From: Pseudohongiella acticola
GTDB taxonomy: Bacteria; Pseudomonadota; Gammaproteobacteria; Pseudomonadales; Pseudohongiellaceae
Direction of reading: 5' to 3'
Length of the DNA stretch: 64,000 nucleotides
Assembly: GCF_001758195.1 (NCBI RefSeq)
Contig: NZ_MASR01000001.1
Location: 2,666,001-2,730,000, forward strand
Below, piece after piece: positions 8,287 to 16,899 of this stretch; positions within the stretch are counted from its first letter, which is position 1, and the number at the start of each line of letters is the position of its first letter. A program made the translations under genes and the position numbers. The notes beneath the pieces are model-generated. The model saw nothing but the letters and a program-made list of their open reading frames with translations. It had not been told where the DNA came from and did no database searches.

Positions 8287-8411
8287 TCAAGAGGGAGCGT
8301 ACAACTGGCATTCATCCATCAGTTGCAATTACCTTCCTGCGAGCAGCATTGAAGTGTCGTTGATCGCAATGTCAGTCATGGTAGAACAACGGCATGAATA
8401 GATAAAATGCA
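8250..8411 (-). ncRNA. Candidate OxyS-like small RNA divergent from oxyR
   Basis: The orphan terminator at 8250-8286 requires a leftward transcript. A promoter with TAATAC (8418-8423) as -10 and GTGATA (8441-8446) as -35, 17 bases apart, would start an RNA near 8411, giving about 160 nt. The -35 lies inside the possible OxyR operator. In E. coli the OxyR-activated RNA OxyS is likewise transcribed divergently from oxyR. The analogy is positional; I see no sequence similarity to OxyS, and the 5' end is inferred. Confidence 0.5.
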
Positions 8412-8446
8412 TTAAATGTATTACAGTGATATGGATAATGTATCAC
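8401..8446. promoter_or_regulatory. Possible OxyR operator upstream of oxyR
   Basis: This AT-rich stretch holds the inverted repeat GTGATA-N9-TATCAC (8426-8446) and two direct copies of AATGTATYAC (8415-8424 and 8437-8446) 22 bases apart, about two helical turns. OxyR binds as a tetramer to half-sites spaced by whole turns, so autoregulation and control of a divergent RNA are plausible. The half-sites do not match the ATAG/CTAT consensus closely. Confidence 0.35.
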
Positions 8447-8494
8447 GGGAGACTGTCTTGACGGCGAGGTCGACCGTTGTCGCGAGGAACTGTC

Positions 8495-9397
8495 ATGAAC
8501 CATCTGCCTACAACCAAGCAGCTGCGCTATTTTGTGGCCCTGGAGCATCACGAGCATTTTGGTAAAGCCGCTGAGTCATGTTTTGTGTCACAACCGGCCT
8601 TCAGCGTTGCCATCAAAGAACTGGAGAATATGCTCAATATCCAGCTGGTGGATCGCACCAACAAGAATGTCACTGTCACCAGTCTGGGCCGCGACATTGC
8701 TCGCCAGGCCAGAGTGGTATTGCGCGATCTGGAGGACATGGTTGATATTGCCAGAGGCAATCAGGCACCGTTAACAGGTCAGCTTAAGCTGGGCGTCATC
8801 CCCACAATTGCGCCATTCCTGCTGCCCAGGCTTTTACCGGCATTGCGCAAATCCTACCCTGAACTAAAACTGTACCTGAAAGAAGATCTGACTGACCGGG
8901 TGTATGACCGGCTCATGGATGGCGAACTGGATCTGATTCTGGTGGCGCTGCCTTACGAGCTGCGTAACGTGACAGATATGCCTTTGTTCGATGATCATTT
9001 TTTTCTGGCGCACCATCAGCACAGCAACTTTGTTGATCCGGAGCATTACAATACCAACACTCTGCCCACTGATAGCATTCTCCTGCTGGAAGATGGCCAC
9101 TGCCTGCGTGACCATGCGCTGTCTGCCTGCAATATCAGAAATGCAGACAAAGTCAGCAGCATAACCGCGACCAGTCTGCTGACGCTGGTGCAGATGGTCG
9201 ATGCCGACCTTGGCATTACCTACTTGCCGGAAATGGCCGTGAAGTCGCCCCTGCTAAAAAATACCAAAATCAAAACAATCGCAATGGATGGCAGTAGCTA
9301 TCGGCAGATTGGTCTGGTGTGGCGCAAAGCCAGTACCCGAAGCGATGAATTTGCAATGCTGGGAAATTTCATCAAACAACACTATCAGGCTGGTTAA
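8495..9397 (+). CDS. oxyR: Hydrogen-peroxide-sensing LysR regulator OxyR
   Basis: The 300-aa protein is a LysR regulator with an N-terminal helix-turn-helix (AAESCFVSQPAFSVAIKELE) and the redox site of OxyR: GHCLRDHALSAC supplies C203 and C212, nine residues apart like C199 and C208 of E. coli OxyR. Peroxide would oxidise the pair to a disulfide and switch on catalase and peroxiredoxin genes, none of which are nearby. The ATG at 8495 has GAGGA upstream and was preferred to a TTG at 8477. A candidate divergent RNA and operator lie upstream; downstream is a haem/copper oxidase-like fusion. Confidence 0.92.
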   Translation: MNHLPTTKQLRYFVALEHHEHFGKAAESCFVSQPAFSVAIKELENMLNIQLVDRTNKNVTVTSLGRDIARQARVVLRDLEDMVDIARGNQAPLTGQLKLGVIPTIAPFLLPRLLPALRKSYPELKLYLKEDLTDRVYDRLMDGELDLILVALPYELRNVTDMPLFDDHFFLAHHQHSNFVDPEHYNTNTLPTDSILLLEDGHCLRDHALSACNIRNADKVSSITATSLLTLVQMVDADLGITYLPEMAVKSPLLKNTKIKTIAMDGSSYRQIGLVWRKASTRSDEFAMLGNFIKQHYQAG

Positions 9398-9541
9398 GGC
9401 CTGGGTAACCGGATTTTTAGACGGGTTGATGCTGCTCTGCGATGAATTTGGTTGACCTGCTGTTGAACCGGCGGTTCAATGGCGGCGTATCTTGTTGACA
9501 ATCTGTCATTTCGTAACAAGTCGAATCTGGAGTTATGTTTC

Positions 9542-11530
9542 ATGAGCATTCATCAACGCATCCTCAGCACCCTTGCCTCGGTTTCAGGCAACGTGTTTGA
9601 TGCCCAGTTTGCTGTCGCGGTCCTTCTGAGCGTTGGTCTGATCGGCACGGCGGCAGCCGCTGACAATCCCGACGATCCGGTAACCCGGGCGTCCGATTTC
9701 ACCCTGATTGACCAGCACGGCAAGGCGTTCAACCTGCATTACCATGAGCAGGTACCTGCCATTGTGCTGATGGGGCACCGCAACGGCTCAACGCATGTGA
9801 GTGCCGCCATTGCCGACATCAGCGAACAGTGGTCAGAGCAGGGCGTTGTATTTGCACTGATCAATCCGGCACCGGGTGAGTCACGGGCAGACATTCTGGC
9901 GGACACCCAACAGCACGAATTGGATATGCCAGTTTTAAAAGACGAAGCTGGCCTCGTTGCCGAGACGCTGGCACTGAATCATGCTGCAGAGACGCTGATC
10001 ATAGAACCCGGTCGCTGGCAGATCGTCTATCGAGGTCCTGCCGCTACTGACGCGTTTTCGACAACCCTGCAGGCGCTGCTGGCGGATGAGAGTGTTGCTC
10101 TGACCGAGCAGGCCATGCCCGCGGACGCTGAGCTGCTGCCGCAACACGCCGCCGCAGCGGAGTTGCCTGACGCCATGTACAGCGACACAATCGCGCCGTT
10201 GCTGGTGGAAAAGTGCGCCGACTGTCATCGACCGGGTGGCATCGGTCCATGGGCCATGACCAATCATGCGATGATACAGGGCTTTTCCCCCATGATTCGC
10301 GAAACCATACTGACCAAACGTATGCCGCCCTGGCATGCTGATCCGAAAATCGGCGAGTTTCTGCATGACCTCAGTCTGAGCGTTGATGAAGCCAGACAGC
10401 TGGTGTCGTGGATTGATGCCGGCGCCCCGCGCGGCGAAGGTGAGGATAAACTCATGTCGGTAGTGGAGCAGGCCGAGCAGTGGGAGTTGGGTGAGCCTGA
10501 CCTGGTGGTGACATTGCCCAAATTTGATATTCCGGCCACTGGCACACTTGACTATCAGTTTTTTGAAGTCAAGAACCCGCTAGATCGCGATGTCTGGGTG
10601 CGTGCGATTCAGATTGCGCCAGGTGACAGGCAGGTTGTGCACCACGCGATTGCCACCTTCGGCGCCAGCTCCAATGAGGCCGGGCAGTCCAACTCCAGTG
10701 AGTCACTGTTCCAGCCGCAACTGATGACATTTGTGCCAGGCAATGAGACCTATGAGTATCCGGAGAATACCGGGGTTTATGTGCCTGCTGGCTCGTCGTT
10801 CTATACGCAGATGCACTACACTACCTATGGTCGTGCCACCAGCGACGAAACCAGAATAGGCCTGTATTTCCGCGATGAGGCGCCGGAGCATGTACTGCAG
10901 CACTACTCCATCGTGAATCCCGAGTTGCGAATTCCGCAGGGTGTGGCTGAACATGAAGAAACGGCCTACTATCAGTTTCAGCGCGATGCCGTCATCTATA
11001 GTCTGTTCCCGCATGCGCATTATCGCGGCCGGTCCTCCGAGTTTACCATTCGTTATCCCGATGGTCGGGAAGAAGTTGTGCTGTCGGTACCGAACTACGA
11101 TTTCAACTGGCAGCGTTACTTCCAGTTTCAGGAGCCTATTGAAGCGCCTGCCGGTACTTTTGTCATTCATCGCACAGTCTATGACAACTCGACAGCAAAC
11201 CTGAGCAACCCGGACCCTTCAGTAACCGTCCGATTTGGCGAGCAGACCTGGGAAGAAATGCTCTATGGCGGCATCTCCTTCCGGTACGAGGAGCCAAGCG
11301 AGAGTGACCATGAGATCAATGAGGATGACTACATGGCTGCACTGGCGATGGGCTTCATGGACGTGAATATTGATGGCAAGATCGCTCTGGATGAAATGCC
11401 TGAGCAATCACGTCAGCAGCTGGCGCTGCCGTTCACGATCATGGATCGCAACAAAACCATGGGACTGGAATATCCTGAGTTCCGTTCATTTATGGTTCAG
11501 AGCAACATGCTGAGTCGCGACGCATTCTGA
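9542..11530 (+). CDS. Redoxin-cytochrome c-copper monooxygenase fusion
   Basis: This 662-aa exported protein has several modules in a row: a signal or anchor segment (about 24-40), a redoxin-like domain (about 50-180), a haem c motif CADCH (C225, C228, H229), a domain resembling the ascorbate-dependent copper type II monooxygenases (about 320-585), and an acidic tail with two EF-hand-like loops (607-618 and 635-646). Possible copper ligands are HH at 367-368, H425 in QMHY and H491/H493 in FPHAH. The redoxin has lost its cysteine: its active-site loop reads MGHRNGSTHV. A periplasmic oxidase or hydroxylase fed by haem is likely; the substrate is unknown. The ATG at 9542 has GGAG upstream. Confidence 0.82.
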   Translation: MSIHQRILSTLASVSGNVFDAQFAVAVLLSVGLIGTAAAADNPDDPVTRASDFTLIDQHGKAFNLHYHEQVPAIVLMGHRNGSTHVSAAIADISEQWSEQGVVFALINPAPGESRADILADTQQHELDMPVLKDEAGLVAETLALNHAAETLIIEPGRWQIVYRGPAATDAFSTTLQALLADESVALTEQAMPADAELLPQHAAAAELPDAMYSDTIAPLLVEKCADCHRPGGIGPWAMTNHAMIQGFSPMIRETILTKRMPPWHADPKIGEFLHDLSLSVDEARQLVSWIDAGAPRGEGEDKLMSVVEQAEQWELGEPDLVVTLPKFDIPATGTLDYQFFEVKNPLDRDVWVRAIQIAPGDRQVVHHAIATFGASSNEAGQSNSSESLFQPQLMTFVPGNETYEYPENTGVYVPAGSSFYTQMHYTTYGRATSDETRIGLYFRDEAPEHVLQHYSIVNPELRIPQGVAEHEETAYYQFQRDAVIYSLFPHAHYRGRSSEFTIRYPDGREEVVLSVPNYDFNWQRYFQFQEPIEAPAGTFVIHRTVYDNSTANLSNPDPSVTVRFGEQTWEEMLYGGISFRYEEPSESDHEINEDDYMAALAMGFMDVNIDGKIALDEMPEQSRQQLALPFTIMDRNKTMGLEYPEFRSFMVQSNMLSRDAF

Positions 11531-11531
11531 T

Positions 11532-11580
11532 GCCGATAATGCAATGTCACCGGCTGTGCCGGTGGCATTGCATTATCGGC
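11532..11580. terminator. Long perfect hairpin between convergent genes
   Basis: GCCGATAATGCAATG (11532-11546) pairs exactly with 11566-11580; one T-G pair and six more base pairs extend the stem to 22 bp around a 5-base loop. It starts one base after the stop of the fusion gene and sits 14 bases from the end of the convergent gene. There is no T-tract, so it may end transcription with help, block exonucleases from both 3' ends, or both. Confidence 0.55.
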
Positions 11581-11594
11581 GCGTCAGTGGCTGA

Positions 11595-13829
11595 TCAGAC
11601 GGTTTCCGCCGCCTCAGTGGGAGGTGGCAGGAAGCGGTAGTTCTTTAACGGAAGTTCACGTACACGCTGACCCGTCAAGGCATAAAGCGCATTGGTAACC
11701 GCAGCCGAAATCGGTGGTGTGGCCGGTTCACCAAGCCCTCCGACAGGCGCATCGTCAGACTCCAGTAAAATCACCTCAATCTCGGGCGAATCAGCCAGCC
11801 GCAACATTTCGTAGTCGTGGAAATTGCTTTCCTTGACGCGACCATTCTCGATACTGATCTGACCGTACATGGCCGCCGTCAGGCCGTAAATGATGCCGCT
11901 TTCAACTTGTGAAGCAGCCGTGTCCGGATTGACCACGCGACCGCAATCGATGGCGCAGGTAACTTTTTCGACCCGGACTTCACCGGCCTCGGTCAGTGAT
12001 ACCTCTGCGACTTCAGCCACAATGCTGCCAAAACTTTCCTGCAGTGCGATACCACGGGCACGACCTGCTGGCACAGGCGTAGTCCAGGCCGCACTGGCGG
12101 CTGCCTGTTCCAGTACGCGGCGGTGACGTGGTTTGTCCTGCAGCAACGCCAGCCGATACTGTAGCGGGTCCTGCCTTGCATGCCAGGCCAGTTCGTCAGT
12201 GAACGATTCCAGAAAAAACGAATGCTGTGAATGCGCCACGCTGCGCCAGGCGCCAAATGGCACATGAGTCGGGCACTCCACATAATCGATCTGCTGGTTA
12301 GGCACCTGATAGGCAATATGCGCCGCTTCCACCGGCTCGTTTTTGCCGATGTAAACGTTTTCCCAAGCGGTCAGCTGACCATTACTGTCCAGTGCGGCCC
12401 TGAACCGGCTGCTGACAGCAGGCCGGTAATAATCCTGACGGGTATCTTCTTCCCGACTCCACAGGGTCTGCACCGGGACATCAAAATAGCTGGCGATGCG
12501 GGTTGCCTGATCAATGGTATTGGTTGATTGTGGCAATCGACGGCCGAAACCACCACCCAGATAAAACGGATGCACGGTGACAGCATTCTCGTCCATGTCC
12601 GCGACTGACGCCACGCGTCCGCGAATGCCCAGATTATCCTGGGTACCGGTCCAGACATCACAGCGGTCGTCATGAAAGTGAACGGTACAGTTCATCGGTT
12701 CCATGGCGGCGTGCGCAAGATACGGTACACGATAATTCGCGGTGACTGTTTCCGCCGCGCTGGCGAAAGCCTGGGTCGCTTCACCGGCGTGCACATCTTC
12801 ATGGCGATCGCCGTTATCCAGCGCTGCATCGAATTCGGCAAAAATGTTACGTGTGCTGCTTTCGTCAAAGTCGGTGTCGGTGAACACTGGCTGTAACTGT
12901 TTTAATGCTTCACTGGCGCGCCAGTAATTATCGGCGACTACGGCAACGGCATCCTCAAGCTCAATGACGCGTTTTACGCCACGGCGCTGCATGACAGCGT
13001 CAACATTATCGACTCGGGCCAGCTTGCCGCCAAATACCGGAGCCGTGGTCACTGCTGCGTAAAGCAGGCCTTCGGGTCGGGCGTCAATGCCATACATGGC
13101 AGTACCATCGACTTTGGCAGGAATATCAACACGCGGCACGGGCGTGCCCATCAGGGTGAAGCGGTCCGGCGTTTTTAGTGTCGGGTTACGAGGCGGCTCT
13201 AACTGAGAGGCGGCGCTGGCAAGTTCGCCAAAACTGGCAGAACGACCGCTGGCTTCGTGATAAACAAAACTGTTGCGGGCATCGCATTCGCTGGCATCAA
13301 CGTTCCATTGTCCGGCAGCGGCTTCAAGGAGCATCTGCCTGGCGGCAGCGCCGGCAGCACGCATGCCCATCTCGCCGGTAAAGCGCACGGAACTGCTGCC
13401 ACCGGTGATCTGCATGTTCATGATTTCGGCGGCTTTCAGCGTTGCAAAATCGACGCTGCGATCCAGAAACGCGGGCACGTTCAGGCCCATGGACATGGCA
13501 AAGCCCTTGATCAGCACGCCATTGGCAAACAGGTCGGTTGCCGGCGCCTGTTCTACCCGCACCAGATTCCAGTCGGCATCCATTTCGTCAGCGGCCATCA
13601 TCGGCAACGATGTCAGCACGCCCTGACCCATTTCTGAATGTGGCACCACAACCGTGACCTTGTTGTCAGGGTCAATACGCAGCCAGGTAGTCAAAAATGT
13701 CTGTCCGGCTTCCGCGTGATCGCGGTTGGCCAGAGACTGACGTGTTGGGCGAGTTACCGCGTAACCCAAGAGCAATCCGCCGCCAATGACGGTGGTGCCC
13801 AGCAAAAAACGGCGTCGATTCATTTTCAT
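11595..13829 (-). CDS. Tat-exported molybdenum hydroxylase large subunit (IorB-like)
   Basis: The 744-aa product belongs to the xanthine-oxidase family of molybdopterin-cytosine-dinucleotide enzymes, in the isoquinoline 1-oxidoreductase beta branch that pairs with a single 2Fe-2S subunit and lacks a FAD subunit. It starts MKMNRRRFLLG, a twin-arginine signal, so the folded complex is probably exported and hands electrons to a membrane or periplasmic cytochrome. The catalytic glutamate is probably E701 in GGLGEPATPP. It overlaps the small-subunit gene by ATGA. The substrate, an aldehyde or N-heterocycle, cannot be told. No dedicated maturation gene is adjacent. Confidence 0.88.
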   Translation of the reverse strand: MKMNRRRFLLGTTVIGGGLLLGYAVTRPTRQSLANRDHAEAGQTFLTTWLRIDPDNKVTVVVPHSEMGQGVLTSLPMMAADEMDADWNLVRVEQAPATDLFANGVLIKGFAMSMGLNVPAFLDRSVDFATLKAAEIMNMQITGGSSSVRFTGEMGMRAAGAAARQMLLEAAAGQWNVDASECDARNSFVYHEASGRSASFGELASAASQLEPPRNPTLKTPDRFTLMGTPVPRVDIPAKVDGTAMYGIDARPEGLLYAAVTTAPVFGGKLARVDNVDAVMQRRGVKRVIELEDAVAVVADNYWRASEALKQLQPVFTDTDFDESSTRNIFAEFDAALDNGDRHEDVHAGEATQAFASAAETVTANYRVPYLAHAAMEPMNCTVHFHDDRCDVWTGTQDNLGIRGRVASVADMDENAVTVHPFYLGGGFGRRLPQSTNTIDQATRIASYFDVPVQTLWSREEDTRQDYYRPAVSSRFRAALDSNGQLTAWENVYIGKNEPVEAAHIAYQVPNQQIDYVECPTHVPFGAWRSVAHSQHSFFLESFTDELAWHARQDPLQYRLALLQDKPRHRRVLEQAAASAAWTTPVPAGRARGIALQESFGSIVAEVAEVSLTEAGEVRVEKVTCAIDCGRVVNPDTAASQVESGIIYGLTAAMYGQISIENGRVKESNFHDYEMLRLADSPEIEVILLESDDAPVGGLGEPATPPISAAVTNALYALTGQRVRELPLKNYRFLPPPTEAAETV

Positions 13830-14323
13830 GCGGTTTCTCCCTGGGGCGTATTGGTCGTGGCCTGTTCGGCAATCAGTGCCTGAATCGCCTTACTGACACG
13901 AGGGTAGGTACCACATCGGCAGACGTTGCTGACGCTGCGCTCAATAGTTGCCTTATCCGGGTTCGGATTGTCGGCCAGCAGCGCACTGACAGCCATGATC
14001 ATGCCCGACTGGCAGTAGCCACATTGTGGCACCTGATGATCTACCCAGGCCTGTTGTACGGCTGTTATGGCGCGGTTGCCGGTGGCATCAACAGCAAGGC
14101 CCTCGATGGTGGTGACCTGGCCGTTTTGCACGGCACTGACAGGCGTCATGCAGCTGCGCACGGGCTGGCCGTTGACATGAACGGTGCAGGCGCCGCAAGC
14201 GGCAATACCACAGCCAAACTTGGTGCCGGTCAGCCCCAGTTCATTGCGAAGCGCCCAGAGCAAGGGCATTTCCGGCTCAATATCCAGTTGCCGGGTGGTT
14301 CCGTTAATAGTAAGTTCGATCAT
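13826..14323 (-). CDS. 2Fe-2S subunit of molybdenum hydroxylase (IorA-like)
   Basis: The 165-aa protein has the two cluster-binding regions of this family: a plant-type ferredoxin domain (CGIAACGACTVHVNG, then a further cysteine in RSCMTPV) and a C-terminal helical domain with CGYCQSG and CRCGTY. It relays electrons from the molybdenum centre of the 11595 partner to an outside acceptor. It has no signal peptide of its own, so it would be carried across the membrane with the Tat-tagged large subunit. First gene of a two-gene operon; the 137-bp region before it is shared with the divergent alcohol dehydrogenase. Confidence 0.92.
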   Translation of the reverse strand: MIELTINGTTRQLDIEPEMPLLWALRNELGLTGTKFGCGIAACGACTVHVNGQPVRSCMTPVSAVQNGQVTTIEGLAVDATGNRAITAVQQAWVDHQVPQCGYCQSGMIMAVSALLADNPNPDKATIERSVSNVCRCGTYPRVSKAIQALIAEQATTNTPQGETA

Positions 14324-14460
14324 GACAACCTCGTAGCCGGGTGCACAGAATAAGCAGAGTTAATTAAAGGCAGTTAGCGTTAATTGCAGAGCATATAGCA
14401 GAACATGAACGGCTTCAATTTTAACATACCAACTTGCGTGGAGCGATAAACTGGGAAATC

Positions 14461-15642
14461 ATGATGGAGCCTTTGATATTTGACTACACCGGGCTGCAAC
14501 GGGTGCGCCTGGGGGCTACTGTTCAGGAGTCCCTGGCTGCCGAGCTGGCAGGGCTGCCCAAGGCGCGGGTATTTTTGGTGGTGTCTGGGACTCTGTCCCG
14601 CCAGACGTCGCTGGTTGACGACCTGAGACAGGTTCTGGGCGATCGTCTGGCCTCGGTCTTTGACGTCATGGGCGCGCACTCGCCACGACGGGACGTGTTG
14701 AATGCCTTGAGCCAGGCGCGTGCGGTGGATGCAGATATCATCCTCACGGTCGGCGGGGGTTCCATGATTGATGCCGGCAAGGTGATCCAGTTTTGTCTGA
14801 ATGCCGGTATTGAGCAAGAGGCCGAACTGCTGGAATTCGCTCAATTCAGCAATGGCTCGCGGGGGGCGCTGTGTGGCACCGAGCCAGTGCTGCGCCGTCA
14901 GTCTCCGGTTTACCAGATCGCGGTGCCGACGACATTGTCGGCAGCCGAGTTCAGCAATAATGCAGGCGTCACTGATAGCGATAAACGTGCTAAAGAGGGC
15001 TACAAGGCACCTGGCTTGGCGCCCAGGCAGATTATTTACGACCCTGCGCTGACATTACATACGCCGACATGGTTATGGTTGTCGACCGCCATCAGGGCGC
15101 TGGATCACGCTGTCGAAGGCTATTGCTCGATGGATTCACATGCGTATGCGCAGGGTCACTTTCTGCATTCCGTGAAATTGTTCGCCGAATCACTGCCTGC
15201 CATGAAAACAAACCCTGCCGACCTCGCTGCCCGTGCTCTCAACCAGCAGGCAACCTGGCTCGCCGGCACGGGTCTGGGGCGGATAAGGCACGGTGCCAGC
15301 CATGGCATCGGCTATATTCTGGGGGCCATGTGCGGCGTTCCTCATGGCTATACTTCCTGTGTCATGTTGCCGGCGGTACTGCGCTGGAACGAGCCGGAGA
15401 ATGCAGCGCGGCAGCAGCAAATAGGGCGCGCACTGGGCTGCGATGAGAACAATACAGCAGATTTTTTGCGGGACTGGTTGCGACGCCTGGAACTGCCGGT
15501 CAGTTTGAGGGAAGTAGGTGTGACGGCCGACCAGTTGCCGGCTATTGCGGCAGCGGCAGCGCAGCACAATGTGGTCAAAGCCAATCCAAGAAAGATAGCC
15601 TCAGCCGATGATGTCATGGAGATCCTGCAACTGGCCTGGTGA
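14461..15642 (+). CDS. Iron-containing alcohol dehydrogenase family protein
   Basis: The 393-aa enzyme belongs to the group III metal-dependent dehydrogenases, which include maleylacetate reductase and lactaldehyde dehydrogenases. The NAD(P)-binding motif LTVGGGSMIDAGKV is near residue 100. Metal-ligand regions are LDHAVEGYCS and RHGASHGIGYILGAMCGVPHG. The substrate is unknown; an alcohol or keto-acid linked to the product of the neighbouring molybdenum hydroxylase is a guess from position. I used the ATG at 14461 rather than a TTG at 14434; a second ATG follows at 14464. A terminator follows directly. Confidence 0.85.
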   Translation: MMEPLIFDYTGLQRVRLGATVQESLAAELAGLPKARVFLVVSGTLSRQTSLVDDLRQVLGDRLASVFDVMGAHSPRRDVLNALSQARAVDADIILTVGGGSMIDAGKVIQFCLNAGIEQEAELLEFAQFSNGSRGALCGTEPVLRRQSPVYQIAVPTTLSAAEFSNNAGVTDSDKRAKEGYKAPGLAPRQIIYDPALTLHTPTWLWLSTAIRALDHAVEGYCSMDSHAYAQGHFLHSVKLFAESLPAMKTNPADLAARALNQQATWLAGTGLGRIRHGASHGIGYILGAMCGVPHGYTSCVMLPAVLRWNEPENAARQQQIGRALGCDENNTADFLRDWLRRLELPVSLREVGVTADQLPAIAAAAAQHNVVKANPRKIASADDVMEILQLAW

Positions 15643-15645
15643 AAT

Positions 15646-15687
15646 CTGACGAATTTTTGCAAGTTACATGAATTCGTCAGAGTTTTT
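15646..15687 (+). terminator. Rho-independent terminator of the dehydrogenase gene
   Basis: CTGACGAATT (15646-15655) pairs with AATTCGTCAG (15671-15680) around a 15-base loop and is followed by AG and five T. The remaining 200 bases to the next gene hold no gene I can support. Confidence 0.75.
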
Positions 15688-15894
15688 GGGTGCTTTAACG
15701 AAAAAGCCGTTGACCTGAGCGCAATTCAATATCAAAGTAGGCCAGCTTCCAGCCGCTGTCAGTCTCGGGCGGTCCGGGCACGCAGGACAGTTGCCGGGTT
15801 CTGCCTGGATGCACAACAGCTGAATATCCAAACACGGTTGTGCATAACGTAAAAGATCATACAACACTTAAATTACCATGAAGGGGATTTCACT

Positions 15895-16266
15895 ATGCGA
15901 ACAAGAATTGGCTCACTCATTACGGGTGTCATCGTGGCGCTGTTCATTACTGCCTGCGCAAATATGTCTGAGCCGCACCCACTGGTGGGCGGGTGGGTCA
16001 TCACGATTGATACGCCGATCGGCGCGATGGATGCCAACCTGACTGTCAATGAAGACCTCACTGGCGAAATGTCGTCACAGGATCTGGGCGGCGCACCGCT
16101 GGACGCGGTTTCAGTTGATGGCGAAGCCGTCAGCTTCAGCACTACCGTTGATGCCCAGGGCCAGACCATGACACTGGTGTTTAACGGTACCGTGATCGAC
16201 GATCAGTTGAACGGCAGCTTCAATACTGACTTCGGTGCCATCCCGGTCTCAGGTCGACGTATGTGA
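15895..16266 (+). CDS. Small lipoprotein of unknown function
   Basis: The 123-aa product starts with a lipoprotein signal peptide ending FITAC, so the mature protein should be anchored by lipid at cysteine 21. The rest is a short beta-rich domain (VGGWVITIDTPIGAMDANLT onward) reminiscent of small calycin-like or lipocalin-like domains, but I do not recognise the family. GGGG precedes the ATG by 8 bases. The gene stands alone. Downstream, 16267-16455 holds only short inverted repeats (for example GATTCG at 16289-16294 with CGAATC at 16318-16323) and no T-tract or gene. Confidence 0.7.
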   Translation: MRTRIGSLITGVIVALFITACANMSEPHPLVGGWVITIDTPIGAMDANLTVNEDLTGEMSSQDLGGAPLDAVSVDGEAVSFSTTVDAQGQTMTLVFNGTVIDDQLNGSFNTDFGAIPVSGRRM

Positions 16267-16455
16267 AGTCTGTAAAGTACCTCCGGTAGATTCGGCGTAT
16301 TGCTCCTGCAATTGCGTCGAATCAGCCAGACGGGAGCGCCGGCGGCTGCCATAAGCAGCTGACGGTGCTGTCAGTCGCACGTCCCCGAGCTTTCTATCGT
16401 CAGAGTTTTCTACCCTCCGTACCTCCTGCTACCGCCGCGTCCCGCGCATTCTCGC

Positions 16456-16719
16456 TCATCCGCCTTCAATCGCCGGGATAAACACCACCTCACTTGTCTC
16501 GTTCAGTGGCTCTATCAGTGCATCGGTATAGATGTCGCCATCAATGGCCACCGCGGCAGACGACAGGGCGTTGCGACATCCCGGGTATTCCGCATCCAAC
16601 GCTGTAAACAGACCGCGCATTGACGTTACAGGAATCTCCAGATTGCCGGCCGGGTCCAGGGTCGATCCGGCATCGCCAAGGGCGTCCCTGAGGAAGCTGT
16701 TCATGATAACTCGGGCCAT
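16456..16719 (-). CDS. MoaD/ThiS-family ubiquitin-like protein
   Basis: The 87-aa protein has the size and end of a beta-grasp sulfur carrier: it finishes VVFIPAIEGG, and the terminal Gly-Gly is what MoaD and ThiS use to carry thiocarboxylate. It could be a MoaD, the small subunit of molybdopterin synthase, or another sulfur carrier. No moaE, moeB or thi gene is adjacent. Two molybdenum hydroxylases lie within 12 kb on either side, so a link to molybdopterin is reasonable but unproven. GAGG lies 8 bases before the ATG. Confidence 0.78.
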   Translation of the reverse strand: MARVIMNSFLRDALGDAGSTLDPAGNLEIPVTSMRGLFTALDAEYPGCRNALSSAAVAIDGDIYTDALIEPLNETSEVVFIPAIEGG

Positions 16720-16899
16720 AGGGGCACCTCGAAACTGTGTTGATCTTACCGGGCGTTGATTATCGTCTCAGATCATCGTTACGCGCCTACCTGATACCGC
16801 AAAGTATGGCATATTCCTTCCACTCTTTTAGCGACCTTGATACTCTCTGAACGCAACAGCCGGACACCCGCAGCTTTTGCTTCGGGCAGGAGAATAATA

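Noticed and set aside
7839-8315. 158-codon minus-strand frame running through the orphan terminator
   Set aside because: It overlaps the secreted-protein gene in another frame, crosses a strong terminator, and its composition is that of a shadow frame.
15664-15867. 67-codon minus-strand frame between the dehydrogenase and the lipoprotein
   Set aside because: It begins with GTG without a ribosome site, has no recognisable domain, and its 3' end runs through the terminator hairpin at 15646-15687.
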